A stretch of 64,000 bases of DNA from Glandiceps talaboti. Lineage: Eukaryota; Hemichordata; Enteropneusta; Spengelidae. The notes under the pieces are model-generated. The model was not told the origin of the DNA and ran no database searches. It worked only from the letters and a program-made list of their open reading frames with translations. The position numbers and the translations under genes are program-made. Positions within the stretch are counted from its first letter, which is position 1, and each line of letters starts with the position of its first letter. The DNA lies in NCBI RefSeq assembly GCF_964340395.1, contig NC_135552.1, positions 26,978,181 through 27,042,180 of the forward strand, read 5' to 3'. Shown one piece after another: positions 54,801 to 62,885 of the stretch.

Positions 54801-55155
54801 GGGGGGGGCCATGAAAAAAATGGGAGGCTTGAAGGGGGGCCCATGAAAATTCCGATGGTCTGAAGGGGGGGGGGGGGGGGGGCCATGAAATATTTTGCTC
54901 ATAATATGTACCAAATTAAACCTCAGTAGCGTCGTTTACCATGTAAATTTAAAAATTTCTTGCGGCTTTGCCGCAATAACCTCTAATACCTATATTCAAT
55001 GATGAGTTCGTGACAGCCAGGCGAATGTATTTGTGTTTGTCTTCTTCTGTCTTTCTGTCGCTATCTGTCTGTATGTATATATATTTCTCTCTTGTCTCAG
55101 TCTCTGTCACTTCTGTCTCTCCCGGTCTCGGTCTCTGACTACATGTCGCTGTCTA

Positions 55156-55190
<35 letters not shown>

Positions 55191-58100
55191 CTCTCTCTCT
55201 CTCTGTCTGTCTCTGTCTCTGTATCTGTCTATCTCTCTGTCTCTCTGTATCTCTCTCACTCTTTCTCGTTTAATTATGAGGCAGTCAATAGCCAAGAAAG
55301 CGTGTGTCTGCCAAATTATCTCTGAATTAAAAGTTATATGGGTTCATTTAGGGGGGCCATGAAATTTTTTGAGAGCGCGAAGGGGGGCTGCAAAATTTTT
55401 TTGGACCAAAATAATTTCTCCCCAGCCCCCCCCCCCCCTGCCGTAAATTCTGACCGGTCCCTAATTGACCCACTACTATTTAGAGATACATTTTTGACCA
55501 AAAATTAACATTTATCCACCTAATTTGCATGTCACTGATGGGACCATTATATCATGGACATTTCTCAGGATAAACACCATGAAGAATGTTCCACCCAAAT
55601 TTCAGGCTAATCTGCTGAGTGGTTTTGGAATTATACATTACTGACCAAAAAGACACATTTATAGACCTAATTTGCATATTTTGGGGGAAATTATTATGTC
55701 ATGAACATATCTTCATTTACTCACCCCTAAGCATGTTCCCACCAAATTTCAGGCCAATCTACCCGGTAGTTTTGGAATTTAAGTTTGTTGATGTGATCAT
55801 TTTCATTTGAACAATTTCTCAACTATACACCACAGGTAACATAACCACCAAATATCAAAGCAATCGGTCCCACAGTTTTTTGACTTTAAGTTGTTTACAC
55901 ACATACATACACACAGACAGACATACTTTGTAATGCCTATAGCACTACTGAACCAGTTCAGTTGTGCTAAAAAATGAGAGCACAGACAAATTAAGAGACT
56001 CTTAAAAATAATAAAAGAATATCCCTACTTACGCCACAGGTTTACCCTTGTCTTTAAAAAAGAAAATATAAGACCCATCTCCTGTTTCATCATATTCATT
56101 TTCCTTTTCAGATGCCTCTTTTCCTGAAAGTCTTTCACCTTCGTACCACATTAAATAGTCCCCTTTTGTATACTCTTTTGCCGCAAACACACCTTTGCCT
56201 GTAGAGAAGAACCATATTATAGATCAGACTAGTAAATTGAAGGACCATTTTAATAATGACAGCATTACACATCATGATATGAACAAGCATTACACATCAT
56301 GATATGAACAAGTAATCATACATGTAACATCCCATTGGGGAAGTGTTCAGTCCCATTTAAATGGTACTACTTCTTGTATGGAATGGATGTAATATTACAA
56401 ATTGACAATTGACATTATGATGCCAACTGAATGCTATCTGCCCATCTGTCAAACATTGGCTCCAGAGATTATATGGCCTCATGACATCTGAACCAGTGTA
56501 CCACTTAGGGAGTGTACATTAATTGTGTTGTTTAATTTGTGGTGGGGGGGGGGGGGATTTCTAATCAAGCGATGTTTTTTTATTTGCCCCCCCCCCCCCC
56601 CCACTAAACCTTATATAAATTATCTGGCACCCCTATGATTTCTTTTTTTTCTTAGACCCCCTGCACCCCACAGATACATACACAGATGAAACACAGATAC
56701 AACAACACATAGAAAAGCCAACAGTTGCTGTAAACGTATTCCATATTAATTACTACAGAGTTCTACCTGTGCACAAAGTTGTTGACCGTGTACATTCATA
56801 AAATCACCAATTAACACAAAGTTAAATGGGCTGACAGAATAGAACAGAATACTTGTTTGGCTACAATTTTCATTATCTTTTTTTCATGCCATTACTGACA
56901 TATTTAATTAGCTGAACAAGTAAATATATATGTCACTTATGAATCGTGGGATTGAAAAATAAATGCAAAATTGCACTGTTGGGAAAACTTTCTGTGTGTC
57001 AACAAATCCATAACTTTAGGAGTAATTTGCAGTGATTGATCACATCGTTATGTGCTATATAAGACACATAAGATAAGGATTAAGACCCTTCCTGTATTAT
57101 AGTATTCATATTATCTCTATGCAAAATAAACCCTTCTGGAATATTCCAAGAGAATGTACTAAACTGATGGGCTGAGGGGCAGGTACATGGGCAAAATTGA
57201 GTTGTGGTTGATCTTGCCTTTACTTCTGTACAATACACCAAATTGTGGATTTTGCATCTACCTGTCCTTCAGTGCACTGGGCATTGTTTGGTATGACCCC
57301 TTATTGTTTTAACTTTTATACAAGTCATTGTAGTTTTGATAAAATCATAAAGTTATCAATAATTTGTTCCTTAAATTTTGGACTCTGGTTCCCTTTATTG
57401 TCAGTTAGGAAGTGAAATTTGTATGATTGAGTTTGACTTTAGAGCATCTTTCAGCACAGTGCCTAGCTCGCTAAGTCAGATGGTCTCTAGTCAGACTTTG
57501 ATCATGATCATTGCAGTAGGTTTCTGCTGGATTTTTAGGAAATATAATAAGCTTGTCAACTTATGTGTTCTATCCACTACCTATGGAAAAGATTTAAGTG
57601 AACAAGTCATCATAGATAACACAGTCCCCACTCTTGTGGTGGTGTTGGTTACCATTTTGATTGTATCAGTTTTCATCTGGGATAGGTGCAATCACAAATT
57701 GACAAATGACATGCTACTGGTAATTCATGTCTACCAATTGGGTTCCAACATGAGTTTTTGTAACACAATAGCTGCTGTATCTGTGTAATAACTTTGTACA
57801 TGTAATTAAGATCATAACAAAATGGCTGCCTGGTAACCATCTTAGACTGCATCACAAAAGAAAGCATTATTTGACAAGAATGTACTCCCGTTTTCTTGCT
57901 GCTAAGGCCGTGGTCATGGTTGCTTTTGGAATGATTGTTCACTTGTCTAAGAATCCCCATTATCTTTGTGAAATACAGCACTGTTTGGCTGTTGCTATGG
58001 GTGTGGCCATGGTTGATATGGTATTTGCATACATTTTTTGAATGTTTATTGAATTGCCCACCAGATGATGTTATTATTTGACCAAAATATACTGCCATTT

Positions 58101-60918
58101 GTTTGTTGCTAAGGGTGTCTCATGGTTGCTAGGGCCAATTTTGCCAAATTATTTGAAGAAAATCTGCAGAATAACACTTTCAGAAACATTTCGCCAAGTT
58201 TCAGACTAAGACTTACTGACCAAGTACTTTTGGAGATGTAAGTTTTTACCAAAAATGAACATTTTCACACCTAATTTGCATATCACTAATGGTATTGTTG
58301 TATGCTTACTATTTCTTCGTCCATACATCCCTAGATGCATGCCCATTAAATTTCAGTCCAATCTGTTCCGTGGTTTTGGAATTGTAGATTTTTTACCAAA
58401 AAGACACATTTTTAGCCATAATTTGCATATCACTGATGGGACCATCATACCATGAACAACTCTTAGTATTAACCCCCTGAAGAATGTTCCACCCAAATTT
58501 CAGTCATAATATGATGAGTAGTTTTGGAATTATACATTTTTGACCAAAAAGACACATTTTTAGCCCTATTTTGCATATTATTGGGGAAATCTCATCATGT
58601 CATAAATAAATCCCAATACCCTCACCCCTAAGAATGTTCCCACCAAATGTCATGCCAATCTACCCAGTAGTTTTGGAGTTAAGCTTTTTTTTAAACCAAA
58701 AATCACATTTTTTGACCCAAAATCTCCATCTCTGATGTAATCATTTTCAAAAGAAAATCACGTGCATATATGCACCCCATAGTGTGTTGTCCTTGTGCCA
58801 AGTTTGAGAGAAATAGGTTCAGTTATGTCTGAGAAATGACTCTGGATGCACGGACACACCGAGCCCAATCTATAAATCCCCGTCCCGGATTATGTCCGAC
58901 AGGAACTAATAATAACTGCACTGCTTTGTCATCGAGCCATAATGCTAACAAACCTTCTGAAGGCTATTGTGCACAAAGTCAAGAATGTGTACCATTTTGC
59001 TTATATATTTTATTTTACATATCTGGCACTTGTTCATCCCGACATTCCATTTAGGGTTTTTTTGTGCCCCCCCCCCCCCCCCCAACAAAAATAAAAAATC
59101 AGAACAATTTGGTCACTAACATTTCATGAAAAGATATTCAGTAGCTGTAAATCTTGTACCCATGCAGTGGCTTGGGGAGGGGGGGGGGTCATTTTTAACT
59201 AAAGGAAACAAGGAGAGGGTCAGGTTTTAAAAGTGGAGAATTTTGGGAGGGGTCAGTGCTTGTGACAAACCAAGGGTGATTTGCTCTGCCCCTCCTTGCA
59301 ATTACTGAAGGCTCCCACAGTTTCAATCTCTACATTATAACATGACACTGCATAATGATCCCTAACTTGACATGTATTGTCATGGGGGTGGGGTAGGGGT
59401 AGGAAGGGGGATCCTTATTACATATGATGACTTTAAACACCACTGCATGAAGATAATACAAAATAATAATAATTTATTTACCACTCCAAATCCCAATCAT
59501 TCAAATAAAATATTAGTAAAAACACTTTAATACAGAGAAAAGTGCAGGATGCATACAAGGGCAACTGATGGACAATGTATTCAATAGTATGTCAGAGACA
59601 GTTCCTTTCCATGGAAGTTCAATAATTTACTAAAATGAGAAAAGTCCTTTCATACTATTTAACATAGTGTACATCTTGTACATCATCTTAAATGTTGGTG
59701 GTCATCTGTAGCACATGTGTGGCGGTGGGTCCCTCAGATGTGCAACAGACGAAATGGGAAATGGTTTATAACACTGACAGAAACTTTGAATGCTGAAGGA
59801 CACCTCATTGCAGACTGGAGAGGGAACAATTCAACTTGTTTGTAAACACTCGAACATTGCGAAAACTCACACATGCGCATTAGACGACCGCCAACCTTTA
59901 ACATACATTTAATACAAATTTATGTAAACAGTATACTTCTGAATCTGGTTATACAGATATGTAAACTCTGAAGTAATGCTCACATGTAAGTACATATGGC
60001 AGAAACACACCTCCTATGCTCCCATATTTTTTGGTTCTTTCATTAATTTAAAAAGTTTACAGTTGTCTCACCTTTAAAACTGTTGATAAAGCGTATCTCA
60101 AACCGGCCTTCCTTAGGTATATCAATACCTTCTGTAACACATTTCTTTGCTACTTCTCTGGGAGAGATTGCAGGAGACCCTCTCCTCTGCCTTGTCTGTG
60201 AATTATTTTTAAAAGTACATGAATTACACTGTGAAATTAAGATATTTGAAAAACATAACAGAGTATCCCATTTTTGTCTGACTGGTGCTGCATTTAGTCA
60301 CATACTTATATAATTTGTGCAGAATGAGATTGTACACACATCACATACATTTATTTAGGTATCTATCTGACCTTTTTTCCACACACTATGGGGACCAAAA
60401 GGGTGGAGACAAAGTTACAGTTGATTATCCCCCTTAAACCGTTAGACATGAACCAGAATGGAAATTCTTGTCATATAGCTGATATGAGTTGGGAAAACAG
60501 TTGATTGTGTATCGACCAGTCACTTATACACAACAATGTATCTAATACATAGGTTGTGTTTACAAGCTTGATACTTGAGCCTAATGTACACCAAGGTGTA
60601 CTATAAAAATACCAATGATTTACAGGACAACAAAGAGAAAATAATCATATACTGTATTCCTTTTGTTACTACAGACAAATTATACACAGAATTAACTTTA
60701 ATTCATGAATGTTTTTCGCAAATGTACGTGTAAGACTCTTCATTAGTAAATAACATTTCTTTCATTCCAGTCTAAAATAAAGTTGATATATGTCCAAATA
60801 ATACAAATTAACAAGAACTTTGTTGGAAAAATTTTGGCAGGAAAGTTGTTGCAAATTGTAAATGTTTCACAATCACTAAGATAAAACTACTTACCATTAT
60901 AAATGACTTGACAGACAT
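27637..60918 (-). CDS. composite SET - IRE1-like kinase - tyrosine recombinase-like - SANT-like protein (12-exon gene model)
   Basis: Hand-assembled join on the minus strand: 60895-60918, 60072-60195, 56033-56198, 48962-49154, 48606-48720, 46717-46754, 45554-46028, 44785-44957, 44056-44319, 38425-41332, 37822-37926, 27637-27875. Every border is GT/AG and every junction keeps phase, giving 4824 nt and 1607 aa. Predicted order: SET domain (about 35-169), Cys-rich zinc segment (185-205), kinase (about 230-515), acidic linker (525-920), C2H2 finger (941-959), CCHC finger (1025-1044), tyrosine recombinase-like domain (about 1060-1480), and a Trp-containing SANT/Myb-like end (1540-1600). This suggests a nuclear protein combining chromatin methylation, phosphorylation and a DNA-binding or recombination module. 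The recombinase part may derive from a Crypton-like transposon. Function is inferred. Alternative splicing or two genes read as one cannot be excluded without RNA. Confidence 0.8.
30950..31100. repeat. duplicated flank of the 36-bp satellite
   Basis: 'catttggtagcccaaaga' preceded by a 'ggactaccacttgcatc'-like phrase occurs twice (30961-30996 and 31053-31090), so the left edge of the satellite contains a ~92-bp tandem duplication. Part of it ('tgtggacacag', 'attggactaccac') reappears at the right edge near 37533-37575. Confidence 0.75.
31100..37535. repeat. 36-bp satellite array, roughly 175-180 copies
   Basis: The unit 'acacactacacagtggttgt' + 'atttgtcaaaactacc' repeats with a 36-bp period for about 6.4 kb. 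Variants include C/T at 'actAcC/actAtC', 'gtcaaa/gttaaa', 'cactaca/cgctaca', a shorter unit where 'acagtgg' becomes 'ccgg', a longer unit with 'gcatgta', and 'caggggttg'. Because 36 is 12 codons, several frames on both strands stay open for hundreds of codons (LPHTTQWLYLSK, and VVCGSFDKYNHC on the other strand). No start, splice or codon-bias evidence makes them genes. The array sits in intron 11 of the composite gene. Confidence 0.98.
37822..37926 (-). CDS. composite gene exon 11: short acidic linker
   Basis: 105-nt exon bounded by ATTTACAG and CAT|GTAAGT. It begins with two bases completing a Val codon and ends with one base of the next. It encodes an acidic linker (VLNENELGEASQQESMTEN...). 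It has no domain of its own; it joins the recombinase-like domain to the SANT-like end. Confidence 0.7.
38425..41332 (-). CDS. composite gene exon 10: acidic linker, zinc fingers, tyrosine recombinase-like domain
   Basis: A 2.9 kb exon with acceptor CTTTTTCAG and donor GATG|GTAAGC. Positions are in the assembled protein. An acidic Ser/Asp-rich region (525-920) contains duplications. A C2H2 finger follows (CVYC at 941-944, His 954 and 959), then a CCHC segment (CKAC at 1025-1028, His 1040, Cys 1044). The C-terminal third resembles tyrosine recombinases: a first Arg in FNRRREGEV (1295-1297), Arg 1420 in NLRKHVAT, LGH with His 1446, and Tyr 1454/1455 in VHREYYRLP. The His normally found three residues before the second Arg is not evident. 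Tyrosine recombinases cut and join DNA through a 3'-phosphotyrosine. Near-complete retention makes activity possible, but a domesticated DNA-binding role is equally plausible. A Crypton origin is inferred. Confidence 0.88.
40520..40603 (-). repeat. coding minisatellite: 42-bp tandem duplication inside exon 10
   Basis: Two adjacent, nearly identical 42-bp units encode NLVNSVILSSDGDT twice. The near-identity at DNA level suggests a recent in-frame slippage or unequal exchange in the acidic linker. Confidence 0.95.
41469..43572. mobile_element. 2.1 kb foldback-type element with long terminal inverted repeats (non-autonomous)
   Basis: The left edge 'aggacaactgcccc' and right edge 'gcagttgtgcaattgtcct' are inverted matches. 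The homology continues inward: 'gattaaccgagtttgtc' near 41553 against 'gacaaactcggttaatc' near 43471. A long inner block also matches: 'catcgtaattacgcgtcgct' at 41857 against 'agcgacgcgtaattacgatg' at 43241. The arms are roughly 400-550 bp and diverged. The left arm also holds a ~120-bp tandem duplication (about 41590-41830). No transposase frame is visible inside. It lies in intron 9 of the composite gene. Confidence 0.75.
42735..42814 (+). promoter_or_regulatory. candidate captured promoter and first exon (MAAKREL) inside the foldback element
   Basis: 'cacttccgcaacccggaaat' contains two ETS-type CCGGAA/TTCCG motifs. It is followed by ATGGCCGCC at 42794 in good Kozak context, seven codons (MAAKREL), and a strong donor GTAAGT at 42815. 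This is the layout of a housekeeping-gene start. No matching downstream exon is recognised, so it may be a captured gene fragment or coincidence. Confidence 0.3.
44056..44319 (-). CDS. composite gene exon 9: kinase C-lobe
   Basis: 88 codons in phase 0, with acceptor CTGTCAG and donor CAGTG|GTGAGT. It encodes VAGCVLYYIMTRGHHPF, closely matching the D-x-x-S-x-G-C-V-x-Y-Y-V-x-x-x-G-x-H-P-F pattern of IRE1/RNase L kinases. It then gives LIDKMLAADPKERPLS, the final kinase subdomain with its invariant Arg. The KEN ribonuclease domain that should follow in that family is absent; the next exon begins the acidic linker. Confidence 0.9.
44500..44670 (+). repeat. SINE-like dispersed repeat, copy 1
   Basis: 'gcatgtctgagaaatttatg', then a CAGA/GGAT-rich stretch, then 'cccaatccataagtctga'. 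It shares its order of landmarks with 45380-45510 and 58780-58905, all in plus orientation in introns of the composite gene. Confidence 0.6.
44785..44957 (-). CDS. composite gene exon 8: kinase activation segment
   Basis: Acceptor CTCTGTAG and donor CAG|GTAATA. The exon completes a split Asp codon and contains LNISDFGISKRL, with the Mg-binding Asp 388 of DFG. It then has AGTCAWMASE, the equivalent of the GT..W.APE P+1 loop with Ser in place of Pro. The segment is longer than the kinase minimum, with a Cys-rich stretch (CLSFLSGCAFQYRK) before the helix alpha-F. Confidence 0.9.
45380..45510 (+). repeat. SINE-like dispersed repeat, copy 2
   Basis: 'ttcttgtgtcaagtttgaga', 'catgtctgagaaatgacacc', an ACAC/GGACGG stretch and 'cagagcccaatctataagtc' occur in the same order as in the other two copies. 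Confidence 0.65.
45554..46028 (-). CDS. composite gene exon 7: kinase N-lobe and catalytic loop
   Basis: Acceptor TTATTGCAG and donor ATAG|GTGAGT. In the assembled protein it shows a glycine-loop region (AGRAKVFLGLYK), the ATP-anchoring Lys 272 in VAIKR, a candidate alpha-C Glu 283 (CDELAIFRLL), and a full catalytic loop HRDIKPENLLI with Asp 370, Lys 372 and Asn 375. With exon 8 all core catalytic residues of an active Ser/Thr kinase are present. The arrangement is closest to IRE1/RNase L-type kinases by pattern. Confidence 0.92.
46717..46754 (-). CDS. composite gene exon 6: 38-nt microexon
   Basis: A very small exon between TTTTATTAG and GTGAAG|GTAAGT. It completes a Gly codon and adds YHILPSGPYPVK, just before the kinase domain. 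Only its exact phase fit between exons 5 and 7, together with good splice sites, supports it. Confidence 0.7.
47270..48025. repeat. ~66-bp degenerate tandem array in intron 5
   Basis: The core 'ggatgacttcaaggtatcca' followed by 'agttgataaagtcagatcta' and a Tyr/Cys-like 'tgcaactattgcatgtagtt' recurs at least nine times. Some units have an extra 'catccattgcattggatgac' insert. The copies are diverged. Confidence 0.85.
48606..48720 (-). CDS. composite gene exon 5: Cys-rich zinc-binding segment
   Basis: Phase-0 exon after CATTTTTAG with donor CAAG|GTATGT. It encodes RLRCNFCDKECTDEGEKEIC, with Cys 185, 188, 192 and 201 and His 205, probably a small zinc knuckle. It directly follows the SET domain, where post-SET zinc sites occur in other methyltransferases, but the spacing here is not that of a classical post-SET motif. 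Confidence 0.75.
48962..49154 (-). CDS. composite gene exon 4: SET domain C-terminal half
   Basis: Acceptor CATTTTCAG and donor GAAAG|GTATAT. It encodes IDATRIETIAKYVNDDHVKP, then HLCLFAIRDIAVNEEILYNY, then GEGLDLPWRK. These match the SET signatures D-A-(T)-x-x-x-x-x-x-(x)-N-x-x-x-x-P-N and EE-(I/L)-x-Y-x-Y-G. The classical RF(I/V)NHSC is YVNDDH here (Asn 119 kept, His-Ser replaced by Asp-Asp). Tyr 157 and Tyr 159 of the active-site region are present. Confidence 0.88.
49990..50420 (+). repeat. composite dispersed repeat, partial copy (tandem ~125-bp units)
   Basis: Three successive units contain variants of 'tgggcgtggtcatggttgct', 'ggtatatttgcatac' and 'ccctgttgttatctttg'. The same phrases occur at 54530-54740 and 57890-58150. 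Confidence 0.7.
51366..52527. mobile_element. 1.16 kb element with terminal inverted repeats (non-autonomous)
   Basis: Left 'tgtattaatcgcc' pairs with right 'ggcgattaatacata'. Inside, 'cagccatacgttacagtggt' at about 51433 pairs with 'accactgtaacgtatggctg' at about 52445. A further inner pair matches ('gttagtcctgcttac' near 51640, 'gcaagcaggactacttcc' near 52243). There is no transposase frame. It sits in intron 3 of the composite gene. Confidence 0.75.
53440..53840. repeat. two diverged ~150-bp tandem units with SINE-like tail
   Basis: 'aaaaatcataaaaaa', 'acaaatctgagtaagctacc' and 'ccagatatcaaagcaatc' are repeated ~150 bases later as 'acaaatctgaatagcctccc' and 'ccaaatatcgaagaattcc'. The end 'ttcagctttcgctgacagcg' + 'gagctaaaaa' is a palindromic tail typical of dispersed elements. 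Confidence 0.6.
54530..55975 (+). repeat. composite dispersed repeat, interrupted copy
   Basis: A 'gggcgtggtcatggttgcta' head (54530-54742) and a tail of ~135-bp units ('cctaatttgcatgtcactga', 'accaaatttcaggccaatct') with a CACA/CAGACAGA end (55463-55975) are separated by the 720-bp inverted-repeat element. The uninterrupted relative is at 57890-58880. Confidence 0.75.
54743..55462. mobile_element. 720-bp MITE-like element, G-rich terminal inverted repeats
   Basis: It starts 'agggaccggtcagtatttac' and ends 'gtaaattctgaccggtccct', exact inverted matches apart from one base. The poly-G (54769-54782) and poly-C (about 55427-55438) tracts also mirror each other, as do 'ggggagaaatt' and 'aatttctcccc'. 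A (GTCT)n/(CT)n microsatellite fills 55150-55270. No transposase is encoded. Confidence 0.88.
56033..56198 (-). CDS. composite gene exon 3: SET domain N-terminal half
   Basis: Acceptor CTCTACAG and donor GTGGC|GTAAGT. With the split Gly codon it reads GKGVFAAKEYTKGDYLMWYE, then GERLSGKEA..., then SYIFFFKDKGKPVA. This matches the SET opening G-(R/K)-G-V-F-A...(G)-(D/E)-(F/Y)-...-Y-x-G-E, the S-adenosylmethionine contact region, and the strand before the D-A motif. The layout is close to KMT5A-like SET proteins by pattern. Confidence 0.9.
57890..58880 (+). repeat. composite dispersed repeat, uninterrupted copy
   Basis: Head units 'tggtcatggttgct' and 'tgtgaaatacagcactgttt' are followed by at least four ~135-bp units carrying 'taatttgcatatcactgatg', 'gaatgttccacccaaatttc' and 'gtagttttggaattatac'. 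It ends in the SINE-like block 'tatgtctgagaaatgactct' with 'gagcccaatctataaatccc' (58780-58905). Confidence 0.8.
60072..60195 (-). CDS. composite gene exon 2: N-terminal basic region leading into SET
   Basis: Phase-0 exon after AATTCACAG with donor AAAG|GTGAGA. It encodes TRQRRGSPAISPREVAKKCV and then GRFEIRFINSFK, the strand that precedes the G-x-G of the SET domain. The basic start could serve as a nuclear localisation signal. Confidence 0.82.
60895..60918 (-). CDS. composite gene exon 1 (coding part): start codon
   Basis: Eight codons, MSVKSFIM, end at ATG|GTAAGT in phase 0 and fit exon 2. An in-frame TGA lies 30 bases upstream of the ATG, so this is the first possible start in this exon. 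A pyrimidine-rich tract ending CACTAG at 60932 suggests that a non-coding first exon lies further upstream. Confidence 0.7.
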
Positions 60919-60999
60919 TTCTGCTCTGATACTAGTGACAGATCATGGAAAAGAGAGAGGAAATCATTAATATCAATAATCTCAACTATTAAAAGAACT

Positions 61000-62030
61000 C
61001 TGCAATCTAAGCTTCTATATTGACCAGCATATGTTCAATGATTGTCCAATCAAATTAAGTTTGCCTCATGAAGCTGATAGGCTTTCATTCTAAGATAGTG
61101 TTGATAGAACAGGATTTTCCATGACTGAACTGCAATGACCCCCAAGCTTTGACAACTTTTTGACTGGGAAATCAAAAGGCGGAAGCCTACTAAATGTAGA
61201 AACTTAGCAGATGACTGGCTTAAAGCAAAAATTCAAGTTTGTACTTCACTTTACCAACACTGATTTCAAAATATGCCAAAATTTTGAAAGGGTGGGACAT
61301 GCTATTACCATACAGATAAATTTAAACAGATAACAGCTGACATATCAAATTGTAGTGTACATGCCATCTCAGTCTCTCAGATGTTTTTGACAGCATTCAA
61401 TAAAAACAAGATTTGAGTTATGGTTGACCAAATCTAAACATTACAACACATTGTGGCTCTGTCTGCCAATCAGGTGTATAGGAATATAAATTGTAGATGT
61501 ATAGGAATCTGCATGTCTATGAAAGTCTTTTTGCACCACTACAGTTTGTCAAGCAATTACATCAGTTCATGTATCAAGGCATGATGCAAGTAAAACCTGG
61601 TTGATGGTCAGCCAGCATGTTGAAACCAAAATTGATACAGTATGCCAATATATGGATGCAGTCATAGTGTGTCACACTCTGTGACAGATAGAGTAAATTG
61701 CAATAGCAGTTACTTGAGTTGTGTCATCCAATATCAAACAATGTACATCTTAGACACAAAATATGAAGTGTCCTGAGACATTTCTAACACAAACTTTAAC
61801 GTCGCCAAAACTTATGCACAACCTTTGAAAACAATACTGTAAGTTGTGAAATTATTGTTTTATGTCATGTGACAATATCTGATTTGAAGATTAGCCATAT
61901 ATAGGGATGAAATTCAAATATATTTGAGTCCGGCGCGATATTATGAACCGAGCAACATTTTTGGTGTGCGAGGGTTTAACCTTGTAACTTGCCACATATA
62001 CGATATTTTGGTCAAAATCTAGCAAAGGTC
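61000..62030. other. upstream region or 5' UTR intron of the composite gene
   Basis: No coding exon is visible. The true promoter and non-coding first exon of the composite gene should lie here or in the duplicated block beyond 62 kb. I could not place them. Confidence 0.4.
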
Positions 62031-62885
62031 AGAAAATTTGAGACTGAACTGTATGAACAAACTGACTGCAGTTGTTACACGACGCGACGGTGAACTTGAG
62101 ACTGTGATCGAAACGGGACCGCGAGAGAGTTCAGACGATCGACTAGACCCCCCCCCCCTTCACATCAGTCTCAGACGTTACGAGTACATTTTTGTAAATG
62201 AAAAGTCTGCTTCATGTAGGACGAAAAACATTGCCAAAGACAATAAAACTGAATGTTGAGATGTATAATGACAACGAGTCAGTGAATCGTGGTTTTAAAA
62301 CCTTATCAAAACTTCTCCGCCATGATGTTTGTTTACACGTGACTGTGATTTATAATATTAGTTTATAAAGTTACTAACGCATTTCCACATCTCTCACTGC
62401 TCGACTCCACCACTTACATTTGTACATAAAGCATGGAAGTATAAAGTGACATGATTTCTGGTTGCATACGCCAATACCCTAAAGAAAATACTTGTCATCT
62501 TGCATTCGTACTTAATGATGAAACAACTGTGTGATGCCGAGTCCCTATCAGTGATTTCGGTGAAAACAATCTGAGATTTCGAACGTCTCAAACACTTCAT
62601 TCTCCCAATTACATCCATACGCTCTTTCACATCATACCATACACAATCATACATAATATACAAAATTAATGACGCGAACATGGTAGAAACAAGTGTAGTT
62701 TTCGAGAAACTAACCGTTTGGATGTTTGTAGATGTAAATACACGTCCAACTTCCACCAACAGCAGTGGGGGAAAAATCCTCCATGTCACGGCGCCAGACA
62801 CTTCAAAGAGTTTGATGACGCACTGAGATTTCACTGTCTAGATCTATGCAAATTAGATATATGGGACGGTAACCAACGGGACGTG
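62030..62885. repeat. segmental tandem duplication, unit 1
   Basis: Shares, in the same order, 'cagacgatcgactaga', 'gtctgcttcatgtagga', 'tagtttataaagttactaac', 'tacgctctttcacatcatac' and 'gcgaacatggtagaaaca' with 62886-63760. The copies are imperfect. Confidence 0.88.

Noticed and set aside
55033-55362. 109-codon plus-strand frame and its minus-strand counterpart
   Set aside because: Driven by (GTCT)n/(CT)n repeats inside the MITE-like element.
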